64,000 nt of DNA from Tetraselmis striata. Taxonomy: Eukaryota > Chlorophyta > Chlorodendrophyceae > Chlorodendrales > Chlorodendraceae. The notes beneath the pieces are model-generated. The model saw nothing but the letters and a program-made list of their open reading frames with translations. It was not told the DNA's origin and searched no databases. Positions 24,693-39,883 of this stretch are shown piece after piece (positions within the stretch are counted from its first letter, which is position 1; each line of letters opens with the position of its first letter). Location: positions 1-64,000 of the forward strand of contig VCJN01001960.1 of NCBI GenBank assembly GCA_006384855.1, in the 5' to 3' direction. The translations under genes and the position numbers were made by a program.

Positions 24693-26575
24693 CCCAACCA
24701 ACCAACCAACCACCACCACCACCACCACTGCTGCGTAGAGCTCCCGCTCCCACCTCGTCTTCACCATCCTGATGGAGCATACCAACCTGACGCTGGGCAC
24801 CAAGTCAAACAGCAAGCTCACCTTCGTGGACCTGGCGGGCAGCGAGCGCGTCGGGCGCTCGGGTGCCATCAACGACAAGGTGACACAGCGGCCGGCTACC
24901 ATCGCCACTGCCACGTTCAACACACAGTACATATACCGACCAACAAGTTTTATATTTGCTTCTCTTTCCTTTCCCTTTGTCAGTGCGAGTAACAACATGT
25001 CAAGGTTGTCTTGGCCTTCGGAAGAGCAGAGCGGTCAGAGCGCGAAAAATGATAGGTCTGCCATACTTTTTCCAATATTATTCCAATTCCATTAGAAATG
25101 GCTTTTTTGTAGTCTAACCTGTTCAAAGCTAACACACTTGATGACTTGAGACACGGAGATACACACCAAACCCTGTAGGTACCAAAACATCTGGAACCTA
25201 AATGCAAACAGAGCCCATATCCTAGAAATGACATATAATACCTTGAACCCATACGACATGTCAAGTGTTGAGATGTGCCCGTGGTCTGTGCCGTGGCGGC
25301 AGGATCGTCTGGATGAGGCGCGCGCCATCAATAAGTCGCTGTCCGCGCTGGGCGACGTGGTGGCGGCACTGACGAGCGGGGAGTCGTTCGTGCCGTACCG
25401 CAACCACAAGCTCACGCAGCTCATGAGCGACTCGCTGGGCGGCAATGCCAAGACGCTGATGGTCGTCAACGTCAGCCCGCTGGCTTCGGACGCTGCGGAG
25501 ACCAAAAGCTCGCTGGACTACGCGACGCGGGTGAAGCAGGTCGGGGGGGGGCTCCGCCATGCCTGGCGCCCGTTGCCATCCATCCGACCCCGCTCAGCGA
25601 CTGCTGTTTATGCATCGCCTATACACACTTGTATGATTAAGCATCTGCAAGTGCGGCGGGCTCTCGCGCACCGGGCACATCCAACACGGTGAACAGCAAC
25701 CCATCCGGCCTGTGGGAGGTCGGATTTCGACAATTGTTTAGTGGCGATACGTATGCACTGTTCTTATTATAGATCTCATGCAGGCCCACTTAGAGACTGC
25801 TGTCGAGGGTTCCCGTGGGTTCGGCGGCACCCGTGTGTCTGTGTCTGTGTCTGTGTCTGTGTGTGTATCAGGTGTCACAAGATCATTGCCCCCCCCCCCC
25901 TCCCTCCCCTCCCGGTCCGTTACCTAGCTTGTGTACGAGTATGCATGTGCAAGTGCGGCGGGCTCTGGCGCGCTACGTACAACATTGTGAACAGCAAACC
26001 CACTCGGCCTGTGGGAGGTCGAGTTTAGGCAATTGCATAGCAACTGTTCTTATAGCCCATTTATAAGGTGGCATGCGAGCCCTCTTAGAGAGTGGTGAAA
26101 GTAAAGAGTTAAGTTCGCCCCGGCATAGCCCTTGGACCGTAGCTGCCCCATTGGAAGCCCGAAGGGCTAATGCGTCAACCAAGGAAACCCAGGACACGCC
26201 GGGTCGACATTGCCCCAATTGGTAGATCCGGGAACCGAACTCGTGACCTTTGATACAAGAGACCACCGCTCGACCCAGCGGGCAAGGAATGCAACTTGTG
26301 AAAAGAGACGAGTGTCGCGGGTTACCGTTAATCGGGCGGCACCCGGATGTGTCTCCCAGGTCTCATGGGATCGGTGTCTCCCCCCTTCAGCCCCGTCCAT
26401 TCCCTGCCACCCTCCGCAATCAGACACTGTGTGGGCAGCCACAATGCCGGCCAACATGCCCCTCCGCACCTGCCCCATGCCTCGGCAGGTCACCAACGAG
26501 AACAGCCGCAGCTTTGAGACGCGCGAGATCCAGAAGCTCAAGGCCGAGCTCGCCAAGTTGCGCGCCAAAAAGTGA
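16801..26575 (+). CDS. Kinesin-14 with C-terminal motor, KCBP-like
   Basis: Seventeen exons join in phase to give 765 residues: 16801-16873, 17309-17412, 17568-17719, 17840-17930, 18041-18083, 18494-18723, 19336-19491, 19722-19868, 20394-20483, 21159-21209, 21295-21483, 22259-22378, 23010-23210, 24057-24242, 24739-24879, 25303-25539 and 26489-26575. Residues 1-60 are low-complexity; about 60-410 are Ala/Gln/Glu-rich coiled coil. The neck is [15 protein letters not shown] (about 411-425), so the motor is at the C-terminus and minus-end directed movement is expected. Motor motifs are GQTGSGKT (500-507), NSESSRSH across exons 14/15 (609-616), DLAGSER (642-648), NKSLSALGD and [26 protein letters not shown] and the neck/tail match KCBP most closely. 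The MyTH4 and FERM domains of plant KCBP are absent. A short basic/coiled tail of 28 residues follows the motor. Intron 4 uses a GC donor (17931). A TGTAA signal is at 26669-26673. Confidence 0.88.
21570..21738. mobile_element. TA-flanked MITE (pogo/mariner-like ends) in kinesin intron 11
   Basis: The left end reads CAATGACACCTACCTATATG. The right end, read on the minus strand, is CAGTGACACAACCTCTATAA. These form imperfect terminal inverted repeats. TA dinucleotides border it on both sides (21568-21569 and 21739-21740), the target-site duplication of the Tc1/mariner group. Inner sequence is C/G-rich and non-coding. TIR words such as CCTCTATAATGAACAC resemble pogo/Tigger-type ends. A related copy lies at 45599-45750. 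Confidence 0.6.
22609..22651 (+). repeat. (CT)n microsatellite in kinesin intron 12
   Basis: About 20 uninterrupted CT units directly precede CACCCACTCGTACAC. This is pyrimidine-rich sense-strand DNA, well away from the exon 13 acceptor. No function is apparent. Confidence 0.9.
23246..23282 (+). repeat. (CA)n microsatellite in kinesin intron 13
   Basis: A run of about 18 CA units follows a 20-base poly-C that begins six bases after the exon 13 donor. The combination poly-C then CA run is seen again in the introns of the gene at 36.9-40.7 kb (39848-39880). Confidence 0.9.
25629..26292 (-). mobile_element. tRNA-derived SINE (minus strand) and a second truncated copy, kinesin intron 16
   Basis: On the minus strand, 26277-26263 reads TGGGTCGAGCGGTGG, a good match to the A box of a tRNA promoter (class II tRNA-like). 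26243-26230 reads CGAGTTCGGTTCCC, matching the B box. The spacing fits a tRNA. The sequence then continues into a non-tRNA body down to about 25930. A second copy of that body, without the tRNA-like head, lies at 25629-25806; shared blocks include AAGTGCGGCGGGCTCT, GGCCTGTGGGAGGTCG and CTGTTCTTAT. The tRNA fold is not closed, so it is not a functional tRNA gene. Confidence 0.6.
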
Positions 26576-26668
26576 GGGCGCATAGCCCCGCCACGTTGCC
26601 GCCATCGCAGCTGCCATGCTGCCCGCGGCAACCCGCTCGCCGGCGGCGCATTCACCATCCATTAGAAG

Positions 26669-26673
26669 TGTAA
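26669..26673 (+). terminator. TGTAA poly(A) signal of the kinesin gene
   Basis: TGTAA lies 94 nt after the kinesin stop codon. TGTAA, rather than AATAAA, is the known main poly(A) signal of chlorophyte green algae. The placement suits that role, but the word is short. Confidence 0.5.
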
Positions 26674-27075
26674 CATCGTCAGTCCTCTAGCTAGGGAGGG
26701 AGGCGTGCTATGCCGCGGCTGCTTCACGGGCTTTGCATGAAGCACATCAGATTGCGCCTCCTGTTGCCCCGCTCTTGCGCCCAACCCTTTGGTTTTCCGA
26801 TGTCGGCGCCCGGGCTGTGCCCAGTTCACTGGCGCATGCGTTGGCGCGGGGGCGGCAACCCCGGACTTCCCTGGCCCCGAGGACGCCCCGCCTGGCGACA
26901 GCACAGCGCAGCGGGTTGCGCTTCGCAGTGCCTCGTTTAGCTCAGCGATGGTAACTAGGGCCCACTGCAGCGCATCCTCGCCAGCTGAGGGGCGGCTGGC
27001 AATCATTCTGCAGCGCATTCCCAGCGGGGCATTAGTGGGGCATCAGTACTTTTAGCAGTATAGGTGGATTTGCTA

Positions 27076-27352
27076 CTGCCCTTTTTGTAATTCACAACAC
27101 CAGTACAAGTACCAGTACCAGCACTGTGTTGATTTTCTAATTCTGGGGAACTGCCCTTTTTGTAATTCACACCAGCACCAGCAGTTCTGGGGAACTGCCC
27201 TTTTTGTAATTCACACCAGTAGTACCAGCAGCGAGTAGCGAGTACCAGTACCAGCAGCGAGAGTTCGCATTGCCAGAGCCTTGAACTAGTCGCTACCAGT
27301 TTTTTTTCCCATTGCCAGCAGCCAGTAGCGAGTACCAGTACCAGTACCTCCC
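27076..27352 (+). repeat. Short tandem repeats built from a 20-base unit and ACCAGT steps
   Basis: The word CTGCCCTTTTTGTAATTCAC occurs at 27076, 27151 and 27195. Each time it is followed by ACCAGTACCAG-type runs; GAGTACCAGTACCAG recurs at 27238 and 27330. One copy of TAGTCGCTA is at 27287-27295. No coding function is seen. Confidence 0.7.
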
Positions 27353-27825
27353 AACCGTGAGATCGTAATCGGACGGCTGTGTAATTAAGGACCCTGGGCG
27401 GGCGGGCGGGTGGGTGGATTATAGTACTTAGTGGTACATGCCAGTAGATAAGCGCTTTAGTCATGCACCTATAGGCCCGATCCGCTGCACCATATGGGTA
27501 CCCGTTCGGCAATAAAGCTCACCGCCGAAAAATCGACGCTTCGCTGCATATAGGACAGGCGGTTGCACCTGTTAAATGTCACACCAGCTTGCGGGCACAT
27601 CATCCCCACATAACGCTACTCCGCCAAATGCCCGAGGCTGTCCGCAGCAATAGTGGCGCCGCTAGCGACTACACGGTACATCAGGTAACGCTATAAGGTT
27701 TTAGTTTATATAGGGTTAAGCGATAATTCATACAGTGCCGCATACAGCCTGACACTGGCAGTAGTCAGACTACCGCCGTACATCCAGTCGTCGAACGAAC
27801 CCATTGTTTACCCGTACCCTACACA

Positions 27826-27972
27826 CCGGTTCCCCGGGTACTCGCTAAATGAAATCCTCCCGGGGTTGAAGCTATGTATCGCGGGGTCACAATCCTGAGA
27901 TGCAACTACTGCCGAAATATGAGTACGAGAAATGATTAGTACCCGGTTGATAAAGTCAAATATAACGTAATG
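27826..27972 (+). repeat. Dispersed repeat, partner of 52848-52990
   Basis: The two copies are in the same orientation. Shared blocks include CTAAATGAAATCCTC, AATCCTGAGATGCAAC and GTCAAATATAACGTAATG. They differ by scattered substitutions, so they are old copies of an unnamed family. Confidence 0.75.
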
Positions 27973-29809
27973 AGACGGGGGCGCAATGAGACGACTGGCA
28001 AGATTCGCCCTGGAATAATAAAGTTGAAACAAAACTTTCAAATTTCAAGGAATGATAATAATCGTCTTCATCCATGAGACTGCAACCACTCTAGGCCATA
28101 TGCCGTATACGGCGCATTAGAGTCGTTGCAACGTCGCTACAACATTATTTCAGCATTCAGCATTAGCCAGAAGGCATATTCGGATAGTATGATTGCGGGG
28201 CAGGTCAGTAGTCTGGCGGGGTGGTGTGTGTGCTGTGCGCAATAATTATACTATGTAGATACATGAATACTAACTACTATACTGGCTAGGCGGGGTACAA
28301 CATGTCATCCAATCGGGGTCGGGTGATGCCTTTTAGCAACCCTTAGGCCTCTGGGATGGGCGCCCCTAGCCACCACCATGCCATAACATAGTATTGGGGC
28401 AAGGGGCCGTTTTGTATCGACGATATTGATTGATTTTGCAGTGTGCGCAACCGTTTATACAATTATCACAGTCCACCTATGTCCATCATGTCTGCGCAGC
28501 GCTAGATGTGCATAGCAGGCGCTGCGCACTAGCACACCAGCGCTCGTGGTGACTCGCTGCTGAATGATGAAGATTTGACGGATCTCGATATGGCACGGCC
28601 ATTCTGCACTACTATGGTACTGCCGCGTGAGCTCATAAGTCGGCGCTACTACTCGCGTACTCAAAGGACGTCGTCATGGCAGAAAATACAACCTACTGCG
28701 TAAGTGCTACATAGAGGCGTGCAAGTAAACAACATGCTGCCCTGCTCCTGCGACTTTGTGGAAGAGACGTGAGCGGGAGCAGGAGGACGGCAGCCTACAT
28801 CTTGCAATATGAGGAACCTTTGGGCGTATGGCGGTTGCTGATTGTATCTTTCGGAAACGCGATTAAGAGACACGAATCGTGCTAAGGCATCTTCATGCTG
28901 AACCCACACGCTTGGTGTGCGCATGCTAACGAACCACCACTACTACTCTTGCTACATGGCTGCGATGGGGCTTGACTGTGTTGACACCAGTGTTGATGCA
29001 CTACTGCATATGTACATGTAGCCATGGTATGTTTTAGTACTTAGGCACATATCATCATTGATGGTCCGCACTAGCACAGCGCGCGCACACTACCCGGCAC
29101 CGCTTCGCTTGTCTACATGCGCGTTTGGCGCCCCGGGCCGGCTCACATCTATGTAACCAGCCACTCTCCGTGCTTCACGCTTCCTCCCACAGTTCTCAGC
29201 TCGCGCCGGGACCCGCACATGGCGGGTTAGTAGGGACGCGGCGCACAATAGGCTGTACTCCAGCATCATTTTTATATTGGGCTGTACATTAGGCTTGGGT
29301 TGTAAGTGTTTTAGAGTTGCATTATTGTCGCGGAGTGACGCTGCAACATGCGGCGGTTGCAAATTGGATGATTGCATGCCTTGCGATATCACTGTTGTAT
29401 AACATAATTTACCCCAAGAGCAACTACACTCTAGTAGGTTTCAGCCTGCCCACAGCAGCATTTGCACCGGCTGTCGGAAATGTGAAATGTGATAGACAGA
29501 GTATAGTGATAGATAGGAGCAGGAGTATGAAACAAATCAGCCTGGCAATATCTTAATAATTAGGCAGTACGTCGGACGCGGTTTACACGGTGATGTAAGC
29601 CGAGAGGTGCAAATCATTGACCGCGCAATGATGTGTGTTGCTACCGGTATGACCATCATGCTAGTGCCGGATGAAATGAGAAATATGATGCTATAAATAT
29701 TAGATAATTATTTAGTGTGCGTGCTTAATGCCCGTAATACTGTCACTCGAGTAGTATGATTTGGGATTGTGTGCGTACAGCGTGCTTGTGTCATACACTC
29801 ATCGTTATT

Positions 29810-29985
29810 TACACACCGGTTCGCGTAGGTACTAGCAGCACAAGGCGATATCAGGAAATAGGTATCTCATCTAGGATACGTAGGTGCTCGTTCCTGAAGA
29901 CCGCGAACGGGTCTCGAATCCAAAAGATGTGTAGCTGGCACCGCTTTTATTTGGCTACGTGGAACGCGCTACGTGCATGTTATTA
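29810..29985 (+). repeat. Dispersed repeat, inverted partner of 53225-53411
   Basis: Begins ACACACCGGTTCG, contains CTGAAGACCGCGAACGGGTC and ends with ACGCGCTACGTGCATG. The reverse complement of 53411-53225 carries the same blocks in the same order. The copy here has about 60 extra bases after the first block. Confidence 0.65.
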
Positions 29986-31943
29986 AGCCGCATAGGGTCC
30001 CGCGTAGCCCATATAGCATGCGGCCCTACTACTTTGATGAATGCAAATATCATTCCTTATTTTTGTGCGTGTCTGCGGCCAGTAGACCAATATACAAGCC
30101 AAAAACGCTTTATATAAATCTGCAGTCACAATGTTATAGTTAATTTGCAGCTGGCGCGTCTGCATTGCAGTGCATGTAAGTATGTGTGTGCACAGCGCAG
30201 CAAGTAAGCCGAATAAATTTGAGTATTCGTCATCCGATATTAAGTGGATAACGGTAAGCAGTAGTCGCTACATCAACTCGCGTCGTGCACTGATGAAACG
30301 CGGCGCGGCGACGATTTGCGGATTTGCAACAAGAATAACAGAATATTGTACATCAAGCAAGCAGTAGTACTACCATACCGATATGCTACAGGCGCCACGC
30401 GACTAAAATAGAGATATGCAGTAAAGAACCCTTATATTATATACGAGCGACCGATCAAACCCGGCTTGCAATATTAAGAAAGTTCGCTATGGCTCCGCTA
30501 TTATAGTTCGTTTCGTCTACATTTATTCTCTGACATACAGCATATCATGGTATTGCTTCTTATCGCATGATTGCTTCGGCACTAACCGTAACAATCGACT
30601 CGTATGTAATACACCACTACTTGTTGGCTGCCGCTACTGTATAATTGTATGTACAGCATGCCGCAGCAATAACACGTATACACGCCGCGACGTATAACAT
30701 ATTAATTGTTATAAAGTAATTAGTAGTCGCTACTTGTGAGGAAAGGTGCGCGTGATGAAGGTGAGTGCTATTCCACTGATCGTGGAGTATGATCTGATTA
30801 CAGGCCGACAAGCGCCGTGCCTGATATATCAGGCGACGCGATGTGGCCGACAGGGCGCGGGCGCAGCCCGTCAGATGACGGGCGCGCGCTACGCGCCTAA
30901 TGTGCTATGATGATTAGGGCTAGTGAGGGTATAGGATATATCCTCACAGTACTACAGTATTACATTGTGCATTTATTTATGGGCTGCGTTAGTAGGCGCT
31001 AATGCCTCGTGCTGCTGCTGCCAAAGGTCGTATACATGTATGTACATTGTATGAATTATACATGTATCACCCGTGCGTGGCTGTATGAAAAAATGCCGAG
31101 GTCGTTATTTTGTGGATCAGTATATCGTCCCAGCCCCGGCGCGCGCCGCGTGTATTCAGTCGTCACAATGTCACATCGCAGTATAGCGTTATCGTCGTTT
31201 TTATATCGCCCATCGCCGTTTAAACATATATGTAAATAATAAGATGTACATACATATTATTACACGTGTAGTTTTATCATATGTGGTTTCGGAGCATGAA
31301 TTCTGAGCGACTGAGCGTGGTCTCTGATCGAGGATATGGGCGTGCATTTCTGTGCTGGACGTGCTCTGTCATTGATGTGAGCACCCCGGGGCAGATCCCT
31401 GCACCCGGAGCACGCGGCCTGCTACGGTAACTAAAGCATAATCATGTAGGATGACGCGGGTGTAGCAGCATGTACAACCGTTATGTCTCTTTCCGTTTCT
31501 TTTGCACAAAACAAGTCACATCATAATAAATAACGATATTATCTCATGCATGCATGCATATCGTGCGAATACTCTCAAGAGAAACCGTTTTGGCGTTCAG
31601 TTTCTGATGACTTTTCTACTGCCGTGCTGGCTGCCACAGCAAGGATTACGACGTCGCTTAAACCAAGGGGGGCGTCCGCATTTGAACTCTTGGCCAGCGA
31701 ACGCTACCACATTACTTGGAAGCACGGCAACGAGTGTCGCTGAGCAACGAGGAGCGGGTTTGATGGATAGTCAATGGATGGGCGACGGCGCCGTGGCAAT
31801 CACCTGTGCTTGAGCGCAGTGAATCGCAAAGCCGCACAGGCAGCACCCTCCCCCCACCCCTCTGCCTAGAAGAAATAATGACCCTTTGCGACTTGGGCCG
31901 CTCAGGGGCTTGCAGAAAGAAACGAGTCACAACACGGCATCAA

Positions 31944-31948
31944 TTACA
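31944..31948 (-). terminator. TGTAA poly(A) signal of MCM3
   Basis: The plus-strand TTACA reads TGTAA on the MCM3 strand, 134 nt beyond its stop codon. It is a match to the green-algal poly(A) signal. A poly-G run (32033-32057, poly-C on the gene strand) lies between stop and signal. Confidence 0.45.
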
Positions 31949-32081
31949 ATGGCACCTTTGCTGGTAACTATTGAGCAGAGGCCAGATTGCTGTGCCGGGA
32001 ACTAGCGCTACAAGGAGGATGAGGAAGAAAAGGGGGGGGGGGGGGGGGGGGGGGGGGTCTTGGTCGTGGTGGCGGGACGGC

Positions 32082-35288
<3,207 letters not shown>

Positions 35289-35465
35289 GGCGACCAATTC
35301 GCTTCGCTGGGCGCCCTGCCACAGCACTACCCGCGCGACGCAGGAGGGGGGAGGGGGGGGGGGGGGGGGGGGGGGGGCGGGCTTGTCAACGACAGCGTCC
35401 CAACTCACGGACACACGCGATCGCAGGCAGCGGGGCCTCGCTACGTCCTCCATACGCGACTGCAT

Positions 35466-36890
35466 GGACGCATCGATGGCGGGCCGGCGAGGGTCTCATA
35501 TTTGAGCGGGCTCTCGGTCGGGGGGAGGGGGTTTCGAGCTCACAAAATTTGAAGAGGGCTGATGAACTACAAGGTTGCCCGAGAGAAGGGTTGGCGGTTG
35601 CGGGGGGAGCTCGACACGGCCGAGCGTGCTGCAGAGGGCGATCCGGGGGTTCGGCCGCGAGAAACACGATGATTGACCGGGGATGGGCCAGACGAACGGG
35701 TGCGTGTGCAACTTTGCCTGGCCGTGGGAAGTAGAGAGTAGGGGGTTTCCCACTCGAAACAGGCGGCAGGGTGGCGAGGCGACAGCACGCCGAAGATCGC
35801 GGGAGACTGGCGGCGTGAGAGGCTGACCCCCCCCCCCCCCCCCCCCACCCCCGGGCCTCCAAACCTTCTTCCCTCGGCCGATGGACCAGGGAAGTGGCGC
35901 ATATACCGTTCCCGGCGCAGGGAAGGGAGAATGAGGTGCGGCCGCGTCGCCACCCTGGTTCCGTCAGACCGTACGATTAGCGTAGCTAGCTAGCAAAGTC
36001 GAGCGGCGGGCGGCGGTGGGCGCGCCACTAACGGATCACCCCCCCCCCCCAACCCCCGGTGGCGGAGGCAGTATAGAGGGGGATACCGTGTTCGACGGGG
36101 CAGGGTGGGGCACAGGAGGGGAGGGGGTGTCAGCTTGCGAGTAAGCACCTGTTGGGTTGGCTGTTCTGCCGGGAGCAAGCGGTAGGTACTTGTCGGCGCG
36201 GCGTTGGGAGGTTGATTGCGAGAGAGTGGAGACTGATGTGCCGAACTGCGCGCGGATGAGCACAGTGCGGGCGGACGGCGCGACGCCTGTGCGCGTGCAT
36301 CACAACAAGAAGGCGCTTCACCATCTCTGAAATCTATATTTGAATTCAAATCACACACATCACAAAGTACTCCCTGCATCTCATCCGTGCGACGAGTGCG
36401 CGCGCGACAGCCATGTAGCGCTTACACTGTCATAATATAGGGAGATTTGAATTGTTTTACTTGTACATTAGTTAGCGCCCAGCTCGCCGCGTCGTCACCG
36501 CGCGGCCGTCTTCAGCGGGCGGCGATAGGGCTTGAGGTCGGTAGGTCACGTGTAACCCAATACTAGGGTCTTGCTAGGGTATTACCTCCACAACGCGGAT
36601 TCGCCAGAACTACCCGTACCCCCGTAGCGGGCCCGTCACCGCCAGTCATTCACCCACCCAAGTTGATCACGTGCCTCCAGCACTGAATCCTCCGGGTGCC
36701 CCGTGACGCCCCCTCTATCTATACGGCCTCTATCGATCTAGCAACACGCACTCAGGAAGCAAAGGGATCGAGCAGGCGGCGCTTCTCAGCCGCTCACCCT
36801 CCCTCCTCCCCCACACACACCGCGCGAGCGGGGCCCGAATCTCAACAACCAACTCCCTTCGCGACAACGTCGCGACACACATCGCGCCAA
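35466..36890. promoter_or_regulatory. Divergent intergenic region between MCM3 and the 36.9 kb gene
   Basis: About 1.4 kb separates the two 5' ends, so it should hold both promoters. It is GC-rich and has a poly-C run at 35827-35846 and a shorter one at 36041-36050. I see no TATA box in a convincing place. Open frames here are unsupported. Confidence 0.4.
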
Positions 36891-39845
36891 ATGACGGACG
36901 GCGCTGTGCCCGCGCAGGTGCCCCCCCCCCCCCCCCCCCCCCCCAACACCATCATCCCCCTCGCACTCGATCCTCGCACGGATAGACCCTCTTCAGGAGC
37001 GCGCCTACTACGGCACAGCGCCTTTACTACCGGGGAGGCAGGCGGGGTGTATAAAGTCAGAGAGAGGATGTGGGGGAGGGGAGGCGGTACTTGCCGAGTG
37101 TATAAGCGCGCCGGGAGGAGCATTACCCCTTGCGGTGTTGCATAAATGCATCACCGTCCGTATGTGCACGCGGAGCGCACATGGGGGATCCCCCCCCCAC
37201 CCCCCCCCAACCGCGAGCAACTATGGACCCATCCCAGTGGGAACACAACTCATGCGGCGGTGGCGGGGGGCTTACAGCGGGGTATGGATGGGTTGGGAGG
37301 GGTACGGAGGGGGGACAGCTCTCCCCGCTGTCCCCCGGCTGCTGACCTTCTACTCCGGCTGCCAACCTTCCCCCCCCTCCCCTCCCTCCCCCAGCCCTCC
37401 ATGCCGGCCCCCATACCCCCATCCTCCCTGCATTCATCGTGGCATGCTGCACGCCGCCATCCCCTTGCAGCCTCTATTCCCTCCCCAGGTTCATTACCAT
37501 GCTTCATCAGAGCCAAAATGGCAGCCCACAGGAGCAAGCCAGTCACACCATTGCATTCCCAGCCCGACGCGCGCCGTGTGGACATGCCCCCCCCCCCCCC
37601 CACCCCCCCTTCCCCCCCATTCTTCTCTCCTCCCATGACCCCCTCACTCCCGCCAGGACAACGGCGGCTTCGCGGCCGAGCCAGACATGAACGACGAGGA
37701 GCTGGAGATCCAGGAGGACGGCGGCGACGCGGACGGCTTCGATGACCCGACGGAGCGCGGCGCGCAGGAGGCGTCGGGGCACAGCCAGGCGGCGATGGAC
37801 GCATCCGGCGGCAGCGGCGGCGGCGGCGAGGACAGCTTGGTGATGGGCATCGACGTGGAGCCCAGCCCCGCCATCTTCACCTCCGCGGGTGCGGCGCCAC
37901 TCCTTGCCATCCAGCCAGTCGGCCAGTCCCTGCATGCCCAGGCGCTGCCACTGAGAACACAAAACTGATTGTTTTCAATGCTCATTCAAAATGGATTATG
38001 TATTCAATGTTTCCATCTCTGATGTCCATTTTAGGACACCCTCCCAAACTCTGATGACGCTCGCACTGCGGTGCGCAGGCTACCGCCGCATCTTCATCGT
38101 GGAGCAGATCATCAAAGCCAGCGGGGTGCACCGCCCCACCTTCCAGTTCTTCGGGTGAGCCGCCGCCCCCGCTACTGAATTGCCCATGCCCCTCTGGGGC
38201 CCAGCTTCTCCCCCCCCCCCCCCCCTCCATGCCAACCCCCATCCGCCCGCTGCCTGCCGGTGCCAGGTACATCGTGGAGCTACCAATGGCCAGGGAGTGG
38301 GCGGTCGCGGGCGACCATAGCCCCCCGACGTCACCACAAGCCGGCACAGGTAAGCTCCTCTTAACCCCCCTCGACACCCCCCTCCCCCCCCCTGACAGTA
38401 AATTTGGCCCAGAAGGGGAGAGGTAGGGTTTTTGGGGGGGGGGGGGGGGGGGGGGGGGCACACTGGGTTGATTCGCACATCCCGGGGACCAGCACCCGGG
38501 TCGCAAGCCATGGAGGTGTCCCGATGAAGCGCCAACGAGGCCCGCGTACATATCCCAGCCCATAGGCAGCGACCCGGCAGAGGCAGCGACCCCGTGTTGC
38601 GTGCAGCTTTTCCGGGTAGCGCTCAGCGCTCGGCATGGATCCTCTCAGGCTTCCAGCTGCATCGCGAGTTGGGCAGGTGGACAGAGGCGCCGGAAACACA
38701 CTTCCGGTTGGGGCATAGTGATGGTTGTTGCACCCCCCCCCCCCCCCCCCGTCTGAGAGGAAACATCGATAACACAGTCGAAACATAACAGAACACGCCA
38801 TGGATACACCAAGGCGGCATCGGCGTGGTGTGGCAAGACAGCCATTTGTATTTATGGATCGGCAAGCCCACCGGAATGGTATCTCGCGGTAGTCATCCTG
38901 AGCATGTCACCAACATGTCACCATGTCAACACGAGATACTCAAATCCGGGGTGCGTGCGACCAGTGGGGACATTCGCCGCAGGTCCCACTGTGCCATCTC
39001 GCCTATGTTTGACCTCTGGCGGGTTGGGCAGGTTCCTGTGCGCAGTGTTGGTGTCTCCGCGCCGGCACCCGTATCTCTTTGGCGCTTGTTGGCGGACCGC
39101 ACCGTCCCACCCTCACCCCCCCCCCCCCCACCCGCGGTGCCCCTCGTCCACCCAGGCGCCCGCGTGCTGGAGTGCGACCTCATGCTGACGCTGCGCTATG
39201 AGCCGCCGTCGCCAAAGTTCCGCAGCAAGTGCCCCGGCTTCACCTCGTACCGGCTCAAGGTGCACCTCAGGATCTGCACATTCGTGAAAGGAGGTCTCGT
39301 GAGGGCAGCGTGCAGCAGACAGGCGGCTGCCGCTCCCCCTGGCTGCTCCCTCACCCCCTTGTCCCCCCCCCCCCTTTCCGTGCCCAGGTGTCGCGGGGCA
39401 TGGAGTTTCTGTACTCGATGCGGGGGCTGCAGAAACAGATGTGGGTCGACAGCACCTCGCGCGTCGCGGTCTGGGGCAAGCTGGAGCTGGCCTTTGGTGC
39501 GGCGGCAGCCCCCCCTCGCCTCCCCCGGGCAACCCCCCCCCCCCCCCCCCCCCCCGGCCACCCCCCGCTTGCTCCCTGTGACCCCCTTGCTGATTGGGGC
39601 TGGCGTTGTATCTGCGTGCCCGGTAGGCTCGCCGGCGGAGATTGGCCACTTCCTCAACATCCTGAGGCACGTGGATGTCACGGAGCAGACGTTGCTGGAC
39701 GCGCGGGAGCTGGACAGCCTGGCGCGAACCCCCCCCCCCCCCCCCCCCCACCCCCCCACCCCCATTGTACCCCACCCAACCCAGCAACACACGGAGATAC
39801 AACCACAGACACACCCACCCACCCACTCACCCACCCACCGACACA

Positions 39846-39883
<38 letters not shown>

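Larger units (their letters stand above)
26674..31943. other. Gene-poor, AT-richer interval with short dispersed repeats
   Basis: I find no supported gene in about 5 kb. The ORFs present are short, lack codon bias and match nothing I know. Contents I can name are the tandem repeats at 27.1-27.35 kb, the dispersed repeats at 27826-27972 and 29810-29985, and TAGTCGCTA words at 27663 (minus), 30262 and 30724. Around 30840-30905 is a GC-rich inverted-repeat stretch with GGCGCGGGCGCAGCCCGTC. Confidence 0.5.

Noticed and set aside
26230..26290. tRNA gene
   Set aside because: A and B boxes are present but the acceptor and anticodon stems do not close and the sequence continues as a repeated body, so a SINE is the better call.
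37250..37804. Minus-strand 184-codon ORF
   Set aside because: Antisense to an exon and intron of the 36.9 kb gene, with Gly/Arg-rich shadow sequence and no domain.
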